From Proteles cristata cristata (lineage: Eukaryota > Chordata > Mammalia > Carnivora > Hyaenidae), in NCBI GenBank assembly GCA_017311185.1, contig JAESUZ010004141.1, positions 620,001 through 684,000 of the forward strand: 64,000 bases of DNA. The letters run 5' to 3'. The position numbers and the translations under genes were made by a program. The first letter of the stretch is position 1; the number at the start of each line of letters is the position of its first letter. Below the pieces are notes generated by a model. The model had not been told where the DNA came from and made no database searches. It was given only the letters and a program-made list of their open reading frames with translations. Of the stretch, positions 1-12,379 are shown in pieces.

Positions 1-218
1 TTATTGAGAGTCATTTGTATATCACACACATTTCTTTATGCTCAGAACACATCAGTAAACATATAGTTCTTGCCTTCTTGGAGTTTATATTTGGTAAGAG
101 TGTTTCAAGTTGGGGAGATTAAAACAGAATGTACTGTGTCCGTGTTTTACAGAAAGTGAGGAAGACAGGGAAGCCTGGATGGGGGTGACGAGGAGTTCTT
201 TTTTAAAAGATGGTTAGA

Positions 219-441
219 GGGGCGCCTGGGTGGCTCAGTTGGTTAAGCATCCGACTTCGGCTCAGGTCATGATCTCACGGTTCGTGGGTTCAAGCCCCGC
301 ATCGGGCTCTGTGCTCACAGCTAGCTCAGAGCTTGGAGTGTGTCTTCAGATTCTGTGACTCCCTCTTTCTCTGACCCTTCCCTGTTCACCCTGTCTCTAA
401 CTCTATCTCAAAAATAAATAAAACATTTTAAAAAAATTGTT
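219..441 (+). mobile_element. Can-SINE (feliform SINEC type)
   Basis: Full-length tRNA-derived SINE with head ggggcgcctgggtggctcag, a B-box-like ggttcaagccc, a CT-rich body and an A-rich tail. The flanking 14 bp duplication aaaagatggttaga / aaaagatggtcaga (205-218 and 442-455) has one mismatch. Confidence 0.95.
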
Positions 442-1120
442 AAAAGATGGTCAGAGAAAGCCTCTGTGATACATACTCGAGCAGAAACCTGAAAAAAGAT
501 GTATTGGAGTAAATTTCCTGAGACCTATATGTCTTGAGATCTAGCATGTCTACCATAATACTTAATAGTTTGTGTTGGAATAGAATTTTAAGTTGGAAAT
601 AATTCTCTTCAAAATAATGGACATTATTCCATTGTCTTGTAGTTTCCAGGACTGCTTTTGAAAAGCTTCAAGTGATCTGAATCCTGATCCTTTGTTGTAA
701 ATTACTGTTTTCTGTCTGCAAGCTTGTAAGATCTTCTCTATGTCCCCAGGGTTCTGAAATTTCACGCAGCGCCTTGGTGTGGGTCTGCCTTGCTGCATGG
801 GGCTGGGTTGTTATTGCTGGGCCCTTTTAATCTGGAAGCTCGTACCCTTTGGTTCCAGGAAATTGCCTTGAATTACTTAGCTGATGGTTTCCTTCTCTAA
901 TTTTGTCTTCTTTTTCATGAATGCCTGTTATTCAGATATTGCCTCTCCTGGACTGGCCGTCTCATTTTTCCTCTCCTCTTCTCTTTCGTGTCTTTTTATT
1001 TTTGCTCTGCTTTCTGGCAGATTTCATAAACCTTTTACTCCAGCTTTTCTCTTGCTATCACATTTTTAATATCTGGGAGTTTATTTTGTTCTCTATGTTC
1101 CTTTTAAAATAACATCATTT

Positions 1121-1335
1121 CGGGCACCTGGGTGACTCAGTTGGTTAAGCATCCGACTTCAGCTCAAGTCATGATCTCTTGGTTCTTGAGTTCAACCCCC
1201 ACATTGGGCTCGGTGCTGACAGCTTTGGAGCCTAGAACCTGCTTTGGTTTCTGTGTCTCCCTGTCTCTCTGCCCCTCACCTGCTGGCTTGCTCTTTCTCT
1301 CAGAAATAAATGAGCACTTAAAATATTTTAAATAA
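1121..1335 (+). mobile_element. Can-SINE, older copy
   Basis: The head cgggcacctgggtgactcag is followed by a SINE body with mutated positions and an aaataaatgagc tail. It sits inside the old L1 5'-region relic. Confidence 0.92.
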
Positions 1336-1543
1336 TGCCTATTATTTCATGATTCTCTGGTATCTTAGCTGAGAACAATAACTTCATTATATTTTCTTTA
1401 TATAGTCTCTTCCTCAAGTTGATTTTTTTTTTTTCCTGTTGGTATGGATATTTTGAGCTATATGTTTTATGTTCAGAGGTTTTTGTAGATGGCTTAACAG
1501 ACATATTTGGTTGTGAATTCCTAGTTAAGAGTGAGAAGCTAAG

Positions 1544-1757
1544 GGGCACCTGAGTGGCTCAGTTGGTTAAGCATCCGACTTTGGCTCAGGTCATGATCTC
1601 AAGGTTGTGGGTTTGAGCCCCCCGTCGGGCTCTGTGCTGACAGCTAGCTCAGAGCCTGGAGCCTGCTTTGGATTTTTTGTCTCCCTCTCTCTCTGACCCT
1701 CCCCTGCTCACACTGCCTCTTTCTCTCTCTCAGAAATAAATAAAACATTAAAAAAAA
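1544..1757 (+). mobile_element. Can-SINE with 17 bp target duplication
   Basis: The head is gggcacctgagtggctcag and the tail is gaaataaataaaacatt plus A. The identical 17 bp aagagtgagaagctaag flanks it at 1527-1543 and 1758-1774, showing a recent, clean retroposition. Confidence 0.95.
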
Positions 1758-1872
1758 AAGAGTGAGAAGCTAAGAAGCTGACTGGAAACTAAACCATTGG
1801 TAGGATGTCAGCTGCGAGTTTTACTGTAGGAGTGATCTGACTGTGTTCTTTTATTTGAGATTCTCAGTTTTT

Positions 1873-2091
1873 TTTTTTTTTAATGTTTTTTATTTATTTC
1901 TAGGAGAGAGACAGTGTGAGCAGGGGAGGGTCAGAGAGAGAGGGAGTCACAGACTGAAACAGGCTCCAGGCTCCGAGCTGGCAGTCAGCACAGAGCCCGA
2001 CGTGGGGCTCGAACCCACAAACCGCGAGATCATGACCCAAGCGAAAGTCGGAAAGTCGGACGCTTAACCGACTAAGCCACCCAGGCGCCCC
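1873..2091 (-). mobile_element. Can-SINE, young subfamily member
   Basis: Minus-strand copy ending in actaagccacccaggcgcccc. The target duplication gagattctcagttttt is at 1857-1872 and 2092-2107. It carries the diagnostic words gcgaaagtcgg and ttatttctagga shared with the copies at 15429, 42060, 45743 and 57857. An internal 9 bp duplication (gaaagtcgg) is unique to this copy. Confidence 0.95.
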
Positions 2092-3659
2092 GAGATTCTC
2101 AGTTTTTAGACCTTTATTCTTGAATAGATAGAGTCCCAAGAGTGGATTCTTCCAGTTATCTACCCAGAAATTAGAGGCCTAAGTGCCATATTTTTGGCTT
2201 CAGAGGTAAGGAAGTCCGAGGCATGTCAATATCCACTATGCATATGTTTACTTAACCCCCCTGTTTTCGATGCGGTACCCCTGTACTCGACAGTACCTGG
2301 TCCTTAAGTCGAGAAACCCTGTATTTTCAGAGAGACTGAGATTAAGCCTCCTCAAGAGACTAAGCCTCTAGGTTTCAACTGGAGTAGAAGTCAGGGCACT
2401 CTTCCAATTACATAAAATGAGAGATGAGACCTGAGGATTGAATTGCTTCTTAAAACACCTTCAAGTGATCACGCTAATTTTAGCTTGACTAACACCAACT
2501 TTCAGAGTTCCTCGTGCCATAAGTTCCGAAATCCTTGGTGGATTCTGCTGGGTGAATCCTATTGATTTTCAAAGTGTTTTCCATTGCTGAGGCTTCAGGC
2601 TTCTCAAGTCGATTGTGGTGTATTTGAACAGTTAGATTTTTTGGTTTTCATGTTCTCTAATGGGTTCTTTTTCCTATTTCCTATTTTTCTTAGATGTGAT
2701 CTATTCCCTTATTTCTGGGAAGATATTAAACATATACATTTATCTCTAGATATTTTTTTCTCATCACCATGTTCTCCTTTAAATACTCGAACATAAGTAT
2801 AATAACTTTCATGTTACTGTCTGGTAATTCCATCACTTCTCAATCTGTTTCTATTGTCTGTTTTTCTCCTGATTAATAGGATACACTTTCCTGCTACGTG
2901 GTATGTCAGATACTTTTTTTTTATTGGATGCTGGACATTGTGAACTTTGTCAAGTCTGCATTTTGTTTTCCTTTCAAGAGTGTTGAGTTTTGGTAAACCA
3001 TTAAGTTAGTTACGGATAGGTGTTTGATAGTTTCAAGTTTTGTTAAGGTTGGTGTGAGAATATAGCTTTTAACTCTAGGGATAGGTTAGCCTCACTGCTG
3101 AGGTGTGATCTTTCTAAGATCTCTACTAAATGTCTTGAATGATCAGTGAGAACTCTCCACTTTGACTAGTGGAAATTTGAGTAATTATCAGCCTGTTCTG
3201 AGCTCTGGAACCCTTTCAGCTCACAGCACCCCACTCATTCTTTACCCAGTGGTATAGAATGTCATCCCGTGTACATGTCTTAGTATTTACAAAAGATTTA
3301 ATGACACCCCACGCAGATCAGTAAGCTTTTCTTCCTGCATAGCTCCCTCTCTCCAAAACTTTGCCCCACGTCTCCCAGAAAGCTCAGTCTTCCGATTCCT
3401 TCTCCTCTTCTCAACAAGATAGCCATACTCTGCACGGGATCTCCTCTGTCTCGGCTGTGAAGTCCAGAATGTGTGTCCGGACCGAAGGCCAGGAGATCAA
3501 AACCTCGCCTCATTAGTTTCCCCTCACTCGGATCACAGTCCTGTGTTGCCTGTTGTCCAGTGTCTGCACTATTTTGACCAGTTTTCTAGTTTTAAATGAA
3601 GGGTACATCTGGTTCCTGTTACTACGCTATGGATAGAAGTAGAAGTCAACATACTTATT

Positions 3660-4835
3660 TTAAAATCCTCTTCTGATTGTATTTTAACTTTAGGAAAGAG
3701 TGTTCTTCATTTGTTGAGCCTGTATTCTGTCTTAAATGAGATTTACATTCCTCAGGAGTTTGTTCATTCTGTGATTGGATATGCATCTTTATGAATGAAA
3801 TCCCTTGTTAGACTTTCTCCTGCCTCTGTCATTACACCCTACCCAGAAGAGGACTAAGACCTCTCTGCCATTGGAGTTTTCCTTGACTTTGAGTGAAAAT
3901 AAAAGAGCACATAGAAAGTATTTCTGAGCTAGATATCTGCTGGCTGATCTGGGAATGGATGCTTCCTTTCTTTTTATGTGTCACCAGCCACCCAGGACAC
4001 TATCCTGTCTCTTTAAGATCTTGTACACATTACTCCCACCTGGCATCGTATGGCCTCTTTCAGCTGTGGTGTGCAGGGGGTTGATCCAGGCTGATTTGAC
4101 TTGGCTGTCCCCACTGTGATAGTCCACCTAATAACACTGTTGATTTTCCCTTGGTCCTTTTCTTTTCCTGTATTCTACCTTTGAGCACAAAACACTGGTA
4201 GCTCTCTTGGCCATTTTATGTTTCTGTTACCCCTAAGATCCATATTGATTGTCTGTGATTGTCCTCTTTAATTTGATATAGTCTGTTGTACATCTCAGAA
4301 TTATTCTTAGGTCGTAGCTCTTCAATTCCTTTTGTCTTGTGTGTCCACTAATTAACTTTCTGTCTTTTCCAGGATTTGATGTAGGAAGGGAAAACTAGCC
4401 AGTTCCCAGTATGCCATCTGGAATTGGGCAGAATGATCTCTTTTGACCCTATGTCCAGCCATTTTGTAGGAGGTTTGCTTTTCATTAAATATCAGGATGG
4501 TTGTTTTTTTTTTTTAAGTGCTTAGCTTTGCTGTTGGTACACATGAAGTACTATAACATTTTCTCTTTGCTTTATCGCATTGTAGGCCATTTATTTGGCT
4601 CTTTATTCAAGAAACAATTATTGGGTTTCTCCCTAGATATTTAAGGGGGAGGGTACTCTCTAAAGGGAGAATTAAAGCTATAACTACAGTATGATATAGT
4701 ATGTGGTAAATGCTATTAGAAAGTACAAGAAAAATTCTGTAGAATTTCTGTAGAAAGTCAGAAAAAAATAAGCAGTCATTAACAAGCAGAGATAATATTC
4801 GTGGAGTGTAAAGTTACAAACTCACTGGCAGGATA
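3660..4835. other. Unassigned intronic sequence
   Basis: No recognisable gene or confident repeat. Some of it may extend the old LINE relic on its left. Confidence 0.5.
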
Positions 4836-4839
4836 GCAT

Positions 4840-5650
4840 CTGGTAAAGGTCACCAGTGATCTAATGGCCAGATATTTTGCTTCTTAGCCCTCATTCTTAT
4901 CTTCACTGCAGCAACTTGGCACTTAAAAGCACTCTCTTTTTCTTAGACGTTCTCTTCTGTGACAGGTTTCCTTTCCTGCTTTTAAGACTTGTCTCTCTCT
5001 CTCATTGTCCTGTCTCCTGAGAGAAAGAGTTCTGTGCATTCTCCCACTCTGAGCACCTGTATTCCGAAAGCTTCACTGCCTTTAGGAAGATGATGCTGAA
5101 ATCTTTGACCTTAGCCTTTACGTTAGCCTGAACTCCAGATTCTTTCTTCTGCCTCGATATCTGGAAAATAAATTACAAAGCTGAGCACGTTACCTTCTCT
5201 TCCTCTAAATAAGCTTTTCTTGTGTCCAGAGTTTTGTCACCAGTTTGACCATTCTTCTTGCCACTGAGTATCTTTGACTCTTCCTTCAGGTTTATATCTA
5301 GTTAGTTGCCTAGTGTTACACATTTTTTCTTTGAAATATTTCTCACTTCTGCTCTTTATATTTCCTTTGGCTCCTCATTAATTCACTTTTAGCCTCTGAT
5401 TAGCATTCCCGGTGCTCTCTTCCCTCCGGTACCTCCCTTATCCATCTCGCCTGTATACAGCAATTTAATCCAAAGCTCATTCACTCACATTCTCATGGTT
5501 TTGTCTGTTGTAAAGTACCATTATCAGCTCCTGTATCTTTCTCCTCCACTGTGATTTTCTCAGGGGCATTCTCTGTATCTCATTCAGTTTCTATATCATC
5601 ACCCAGTAAAGTGTCTGGCACATTAACAGACACTCAGTAGTTGAGTGAAT
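4840..5650 (+). mobile_element. L2 LINE fragment
   Basis: Begins near a stretch like ggtcaccagtgatctaatgg, matching the late reverse-transcriptase part of L2. It runs to an L2-like 3' end (gtgtctggcacattaac, then actcagtagttgagtgaata). Heavily mutated, no ORF. Confidence 0.7.
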
Positions 5651-6395
5651 ACGACTTTCTTTGTTTTTAAGGTATATTATATTTTAAAATAATAGTCATT
5701 CACATCATAATGTATGAATAGATTTTATTTTTCAGTAACAACTATGATAATGGACTAGTAATTTTTGAATAATTTTATTGATTGACAAAAAATAGACAAG
5801 TACCTTGTAAACCACCCCCCAAAAAAACCCTATCAGCATTATAGTAAGACACATATCTAAGGCATACATGTCTGCCGCAGTGTCAAGCAGATATAGAAAA
5901 TACTAGTTTCTCAAAAGGAACTGAAGAAGAGGGAAACATTTTTCCTAACATATTGGCCACATGGCATATTTCTCATATTCTAAGTGACTGCTGTCAGCAT
6001 TTCCCTGGCTGAGACCAGTTATTATCATTGATTTCAGAAAATTCACATGGTTTGGAATGAGAAAAGCTCTGCTACACGTTCACCTTTTAGTTTCTTTCCG
6101 ATCTGCTCTCCTAAGTGTACAGTATGTCTCCTGCTGAAGAACGTGAAGGAATCTGAAGAAGAGAGCGGAGAGACTCAACTCTCAACGAGGCTTTGCTTCT
6201 CTGTGTGGGATGAGGAATTTGACTTACAAATCTAGCTCTGCTTTAGTGACGAGCCCGCTTAAGAGCTTTCCGAACCTCCATCATTCATTTTAATTGGAAT
6301 ATGAATAGCATGGTTATAAAACATTAGAAATTCACAAAACCTGTTTTCCTTTTTCGTTCCTATCTAGTCACTCTTCACTTACATGGTTTTCCTCT

Positions 6396-6765
6396 TTTTT
6401 AAAAAGTTGAAGTATAACTTATGTACAAAATGCACACCTCTGGAGTTTATAGCTTGTTAAGTTTTCTGCATATATACCCTCCTAAGGTGGCCGTCTCTAA
6501 GATCAGGTTAAGAATGTTCCCATCACTCTAGAACCTCAGCCCAGTCAGTATCCCTTCACGAGTAACCGTGAGTCTTGTCTCTGTCACCATAGGTCAGTTT
6601 TGCCTGCTTTTGAGTTTTAGGTAAATAGAGGAGTGCTCTTTGTGTCCACTTCTTCTCACTCATCCTTATGCCTTTGAGATTCATCCACCTTATTGCATGC
6701 ATCAGTAGTTCCTTCTTTGTCATTGATATTATATATTTTTAAGCTTCCCCTTTTTTACAAAAATA
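6396..6765 (-). mobile_element. Old L1M 3'-region fragment
   Basis: Plus-strand text such as tgaagtataacttatgtaca and gagattcatccaccttattg matches old L1M 3' sequence in reverse. No ORF remains. Confidence 0.55.
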
Positions 6766-7059
6766 TTTATTGAAGAAATTTTGGAAAATGTAAAAGGTAG
6801 GGGTGATGGCGAGGAGAAGGGAGATGATGACTTTTTAGTGCCCCAAGACAAATATTCCTAAGTTTTAATTTGTTTCTTTCCACTGTTCTTTGTATATGCA
6901 CATAGTTTTCTGTGGTTTGACTCGTGATATTTAAGTAATTGTACGTCCATTTTTTATTACATAATATCTAAGTATTTTTGGAGTCACTGAGCAGAGCCAT
7001 TCGTCCTTCTGCTTCACGCTGGCCGAAGACACTGATGGGCTGGAGTTTTCGTTTATTTG

Positions 7060-7260
7060 TTTAGTAGTTCAGTACATACTTGTTCAGCCACTGTTGTGCG
7101 TCAGGCACTGTTCCAGTCACTGTGGTACATGCTAGGGGGTAGAGCAGCGGACAAGACAGGCCAAGTCCCTGCTCTGATGGAGGCCACGGTCTAGGGCGGG
7201 AGGAGAGGGACAGTAAACAAGTAAAAGTAACAAGAAATTCTCAGTTGCAGTAAGTGCTGT
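7060..7260 (-). mobile_element. L2 3'-end fragment
   Basis: Reverse L2 end: gtcaggcactgttccagtca, ctgctctgatggaggccacg, gacagtaaacaagtaaaag. Confidence 0.7.
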
Positions 7261-7284
7261 AAAGGGAATGCAGGGATATAGAGC

Positions 7285-7600
7285 TACAGGAACTCTCCTA
7301 TACTGTTGGTAGTGTGTAAATTAGACCTAGAAACTTCACTCTATTTCATGTATGTACACCACATCTATAAAGAATGTCCTCAACGGTATTATTGTTATTA
7401 GTCCCAAAGTAGAAACACCAAAATGTTCACCAGCAGGATGAACAAATAAACTGTGGCATATTCATACAATAGGATATTCTTCAGCAAAGATTAACGTACT
7501 ACACCCTTTGAATGACTCTTAAAAATGTTGCTGAGGAAAACACACAGAAGAACCCAGTCTATTTGTATAAAACCCCCAAATATGTAAAAAGAAAGCTTGG
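7285..7600 (+). mobile_element. Old L1M fragment
   Basis: Words such as actgttggtagtgtgtaaat, caccaaaatgttcaccagca and tggcatattcatacaatagg match the terminal ORF2/3' region of old L1 elements. Degenerate. Confidence 0.65.
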
Positions 7601-7641
7601 GGATACATACTTAGTACAATTATTCTTTAAAAAAAGATAAA

Positions 7642-7862
7642 GGGTGCTTGGGTGGGTCAGTTGGTTGAGCATCTGACTCTTCATTTCAGCTCAGGTCATG
7701 ATCTCCCAGTTTATAAGATCGAGCTCCGCGTTGGACTCTGCACTGACAGTGACTCTGCACTGACAGTGTGGACCCTACCTGGGAATTCTCTCTCATAATT
7801 TTCTCTCTGCCCCTCCCCTGCTCACAAGTATGCTCTAAAAATAAATAAGGCTTTTTAAAAAA
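7642..7862 (+). mobile_element. Can-SINE, diverged
   Basis: The head gggtgcttgggtgggtcag is recognisable. A 17 bp internal tandem duplication (gactctgcactgacagt twice, about 7734-7767) precedes the CT-rich body and A-rich tail. Confidence 0.88.
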
Positions 7863-8109
7863 AATCGAAGAAGAAGTGACTACCATATAAGTCAGGATAG
7901 GATTGTCTCTGAGAAGAGGGAGGGGGCCATGATTAGGATGGGGAAAGTGGTGCTGGCGCTGATTTCTTATTTCTTGATCTTAGTGGTGGTTCTCTGGGTG
8001 ATTAGAGTAATTCATTAAACTGCATGTTTCTGTTGTAGGGACTTCTGCATTTGTGTCTTATATTTAAACACAGCAGTGGGATGAGAGCATAAGTATAGTT
8101 TGTGTGTGT

Positions 8110-8930
8110 TATTTGACAGCTTTATTGAGGTACAGTTGATATACAGTAAGTTTCCTTATACCCTTTTGTAGTCCTTCCCTGTCTCACCTGTATCTCTCCA
8201 TCCCCTCACCCCCAGGCAACCACTGACTCGCTCTGTCACTGTAGATGAGCTTCTAGAATTCTAGAATTGTATATAAATGGAATTCTGTACATAGTATGTA
8301 CTCTCTCATTTTTGTGTGGTTACTTGCACTCAGTATAATTATTTTGAGATTCGTCCGTAAGGGTTGCATGTATCAGTAGTTGTTCCTTTTGAAGCTGAAT
8401 TGTATTCCCATGTTTGGATAGGTCACAGTCTGTTTACTCGTTCACCTGTTGGTGGATGTTTGGCTTGTTTACAGTTTCTGGCTATTATAAATAAAATTGG
8501 TATAAACATTAATCTACCGATTTGTGTGTAGATTTATACTTTTGGTTGAATACTTGGGAATGAAATGGCTGGAATCAAATGATAGAGGTATATTTAACTT
8601 CCTAAGAATTGTAAGTATACTTTTGTAACCCCCTCCCATATCTCAGGAAAATATTTTTAGCTGAGTAAATATACTCCGGTAAAATTATTTTAGGTCACTA
8701 TGTAGTAATCCCTCAATTAAGTGTAGTGTATTTGACCAGTTCTTTGCAAATGGACATTTAGATTGCTTCCATTAGTATAGACATTATAATGAATGTCCTT
8801 GAAACTAAACCTTTGAACATGTTTTTAATTCTTTAAGGTAAATGACTAGAAATGAAATTCCGTGACCAAACATTCAATCTTTTGTTACAGATTGCTTTCT
8901 AGATATACGACAGATTACATCTTCTTCAGT
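8110..8930 (-). mobile_element. Old L1M 3'-region fragments
   Basis: Plus-strand text (gctttattgaggtacagttg, cacctgttggtggatgtttg, acttgggaatgaaatggctgg-like) is the reverse of L1M 3' sequence. A second, similar block follows at 8690-8930, probably another L1M piece. Confidence 0.65.
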
Positions 8931-8934
8931 CAGA

Positions 8935-10440
8935 TTTTTTCACTTGAATACTACAGTTATGTCAGATACAATTAGAACTATATGTTAAATAATCAAAATA
9001 TTCCTTTTGTGTAATGAAGCATATTTTTGGAGGGGGGATTATAGGTGAAAATAAGTCTAGAGTCTTAAAAATGATTCATTCCATTTGTATCATGTAGAGA
9101 AATTTCTCTTTCTGAATCAAATGTAGCTATGAAAGTATTGCCCTTGGAACTAGAGAATCGATAAAGTTAACTGATAAATAAATTGGTATGAGATGAGAAA
9201 AATAAATTGCAAAACACTGTGTATGGTACGATTGCATTTAAGGTTTCAAATCATTACAATTTAACTGTTTACTATCTAAAGCAATTTATATAATACATGT
9301 TTTATATTGATAATGGTGTACTTATATCACAAATATATACAAACGGTGTTTATATTCCATTATAAATGCATATTTTCATAGACGGGGAGAAGGTTAGAAA
9401 ATAGGAATTGAGCTGTCCAGTTGTATGTCTGAGGAGCGCGATTAGAGGGGACTGTTATTTGTACTTTGCTTCTGTGTTTGAAGTTTTTTTTTTTCACAAT
9501 GAGCATGCAAAGATTTTACTGTTGGTGAAAACAAGTATATTTTCATGTGGAGAAGTATGAGATAGCTATGCAGTTTAAGTTCAGAAGACATTTTAGAGTG
9601 TAGATCTTTTGGAGAGAGTCCAACTAGGCGGGAGGCTGTGACAAGTATATCCTATTGCTGGAATTCATGTCTTGTTTACCAATTATAATCTCCCCGTCAG
9701 TGTTTGTGTTCTTGAATTGATAGTCAGCAAAATGAATACTTTTTACTCTTCCCTGTATTCTGTCAGGCTACACATATTGTATAATTGATATGTTATGTAG
9801 CTTGTCAGTTCCAGCGTTCTAGCGCCTATTATATTTTAGTGTACTGCAACTGGTTAGGGGAGTGCCACGTAGTTCCGATCTTTTTTCTGCGCATTTGTCT
9901 CTCCATCTGTGAGTGCAGCATTTTGTTGATCCTTGCACATATTCCATGTATCTGTCTATACTGACTTTGAATCTGCTAATCATGTACTACACACTTGAGC
10001 TGGTGACCACTGTGTTCTAAAATAATATACTGTTATTACAAGTATGTAGCAAATTGTTTCCCAGATCAGGTAACTTCTATGAGGATAACCACAGGTAACC
10101 AAGTGAATGTATTTGAATGCTTGAAGTTGATCACACTATGGGGGGAAGTCACTTAACTAGATACCAGGAGACCCCTGTGATTATCCTAGCTCCATTATGT
10201 ATTTAAGTTCTATCATCTGCTGTATCCTCTACTCATAATTCTTGCTTCCTGAAGTAACCTAATAAGGAATGAGCATACACATTCATTCATGAGGCCTAAG
10301 CGATAGTGTATGAGAGAGTATTTTATAAATGACAAAGGACAATACAGATGCATTTCTGACATCAGCATCTACTTTTGGGAGTCCTCGTGATGCCACAAGT
10401 GGTGGTAGTGGTGTCATGGTGATAGTGGGAGCAGAGAAGG
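8935..10440. other. AT-rich intron, nothing recognised
   Basis: No exon, RNA gene or confident repeat seen. Confidence 0.6.
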
Positions 10441-10442
10441 CT

Positions 10443-10655
10443 TTTTATTTTTTAATTTTTTAAAATATTTACTTACTTAGAAAGAGAGCATGCGCACGTA
10501 TGGAGAGAGAAAGGGTGAGAGGAGAGAATCCCAAACAGGCTCCTTGCTGTCAGTGCAGAACCCAGTGCAGGGTTTGGTCTCATGAACCGTGAGATCAGGA
10601 CCAGAGCTGAGACCAAGAGTTGCACACTTAACCAACTGAGCCACCCAGGCGCCCC
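10443..10655 (-). mobile_element. Can-SINE, diverged, minus strand
   Basis: Ends in ccaactgagccacccaggcgcccc. The upstream body has many substitutions. No clear target duplication was seen. Confidence 0.9.
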
Positions 10656-10659
10656 TTGC

Positions 10660-12375
10660 TAGTACTTTTTTAACATCACTTTTTCATAGTTAAGAAGATC
10701 TTTTCTCCAGAATAGCTCTTTCATTAAAAAAAAAAAATTGACTCTTCTAGGAACACTTAGAAATCTTTGTACATCCAGGAATTGACCTAGGGAATGAAGA
10801 CAGGCAGAAAAATATAATTCAGTGATTTACTAATAAATGCTAATTCAAGGCATATAGTATCTTCTCAGCATTAACTACAAACAGTTCATTTGTCTTGAAA
10901 GCTTTATTGCTTGACTGTAGATCCTTTCCCCATAAAACATTGGATTCGTAGATGTACATACCTTATGTCAATATGCTAATCAGCTATCACTTAATATCCT
11001 TAACTTAGATACATTTTAAATCTTAGCTTTAGCAGTGAATTATCTTTTTCGCTCTGGCTTTTCTGGGCAACCAGATTTCAGCTCTTGATTTGGTTAAACT
11101 GTCTCTGTCATGAACTTCCTGAACAGGTAGAAGAAAGTCTCTGTTCATTAAAGAAACACATGACAGTAGTTATATATTCTACTTGCTGTTCTTTAAGATC
11201 TTGAGGGAATTTTTACCTTTGTATTAAATTCAGTAGAAAAAGATCTTATGAAATAGCATTCCCCTAAAAAGCAGAAATGGTTCTTGCTTATGATTTTGAA
11301 AATACTTGTTGTATACCTGTTACAGAAATTATAATATAGTACTCTAGTAGAATTATAAAATCTTTGTCATAATTATTAGTTTGGGGAAAGTAAAGACTAG
11401 GCATCAGTATCTAAAAATATTATAACCACTTCATTGATCTTCTTAAATAATCATTTTCAGCCTCTTCCATTCTTTTCTATTCAGACCTCCAGTGACTCAA
11501 ACATCAAAATACAAATTATTTTTATAGTTTTATTTGACCGAGGTGCTTGTTTTTCCCTAGGTTATTATGTTTATAATAGGAAAAATGCTTCCCATAAAAT
11601 TATATAATATAAATGAAAGTAAAAAAAAATAAACACTAAAAGAAAGGTTGTATCCAATAGAGCTAACACCAAAGTGAGATCTACTTTTATGTTTACTTAA
11701 TGTAAATATGTATAATATATATATAATATAATATAAGTGGTCTTTGTAGGTGTGACTCTTCTGGAAATGGTAGTGTTGCGTTATGAGTTTTGGCATAGAG
11801 GAAAAGTTGTGTTTTCTGTCTTTGATTTTGTACATACATTGATTTTTACTGCTTTTAGTGCACCTCTTTTGTTAACAGCGCTTCTGAGTTCAGGCTAGAT
11901 TTATTATATTGTTAAGTCGCCTAAAGCTACATATTCTTCACTAAAACTTAATATTTCACCTACCTCATGCAAGGAAAATTGCTCTTTAATTCAGTGAAGT
12001 AAAATTAAATAAAAGTAATTGAAATTTGAGTTACTCATGTAGAGATCTGTAGGAATTAGATAGGCTTTAACTGAGTTCTTACAGGGAAGTCACTTGTTTT
12101 TAGTTTTAGAGTTTAAAACGGCATTTAAAAATAATAAAAATAAATAAAAAATAAGGCACTTACTTTTTTTTAGTCTGGTTGATGTATATAAAGGTAACCA
12201 CTTACCATGGATTCATTCAGTCATTCAACAGGCATGCCTTGAACACCTGTAATATGGCAGACACTTTAGTTTGATTAATTTGCTTCAGCATAGTAAGTTG
12301 TAATTTTGGCTTTGACCATGGCAAGTATGTTACTCCAGCCAGGATGACTTTATAGGCTCTGTAGCTTTCTTTTTG
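10660..12375. other. AT-rich intron, nothing recognised
   Basis: Includes a (TA)-rich tract near 11705-11735. The 92-codon minus-strand frame at 11557-11835 has low-complexity composition and is not supported as a gene. Confidence 0.6.
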
Positions 12376-12379
12376 TGAA

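Larger units (their letters stand above)
560..3655 (-). mobile_element. Old L1 5' region, broken by SINEs
   Basis: Read on the minus strand from about 3655, the sequence starts like the 5' end of an old L1M family (a word like catagcgtagtaacaggaacc). It continues through regions I recall as L1M 5' sequence, for example the reverse of ttggatgctggacattgtga and of atcttctctatgtccccagg. It is interrupted by SINEs at 1121, 1544 and 1873. No intact ORF survives. The subfamily is assigned from memory, not by alignment. 2108-2570 is not clearly part of it. Confidence 0.6.
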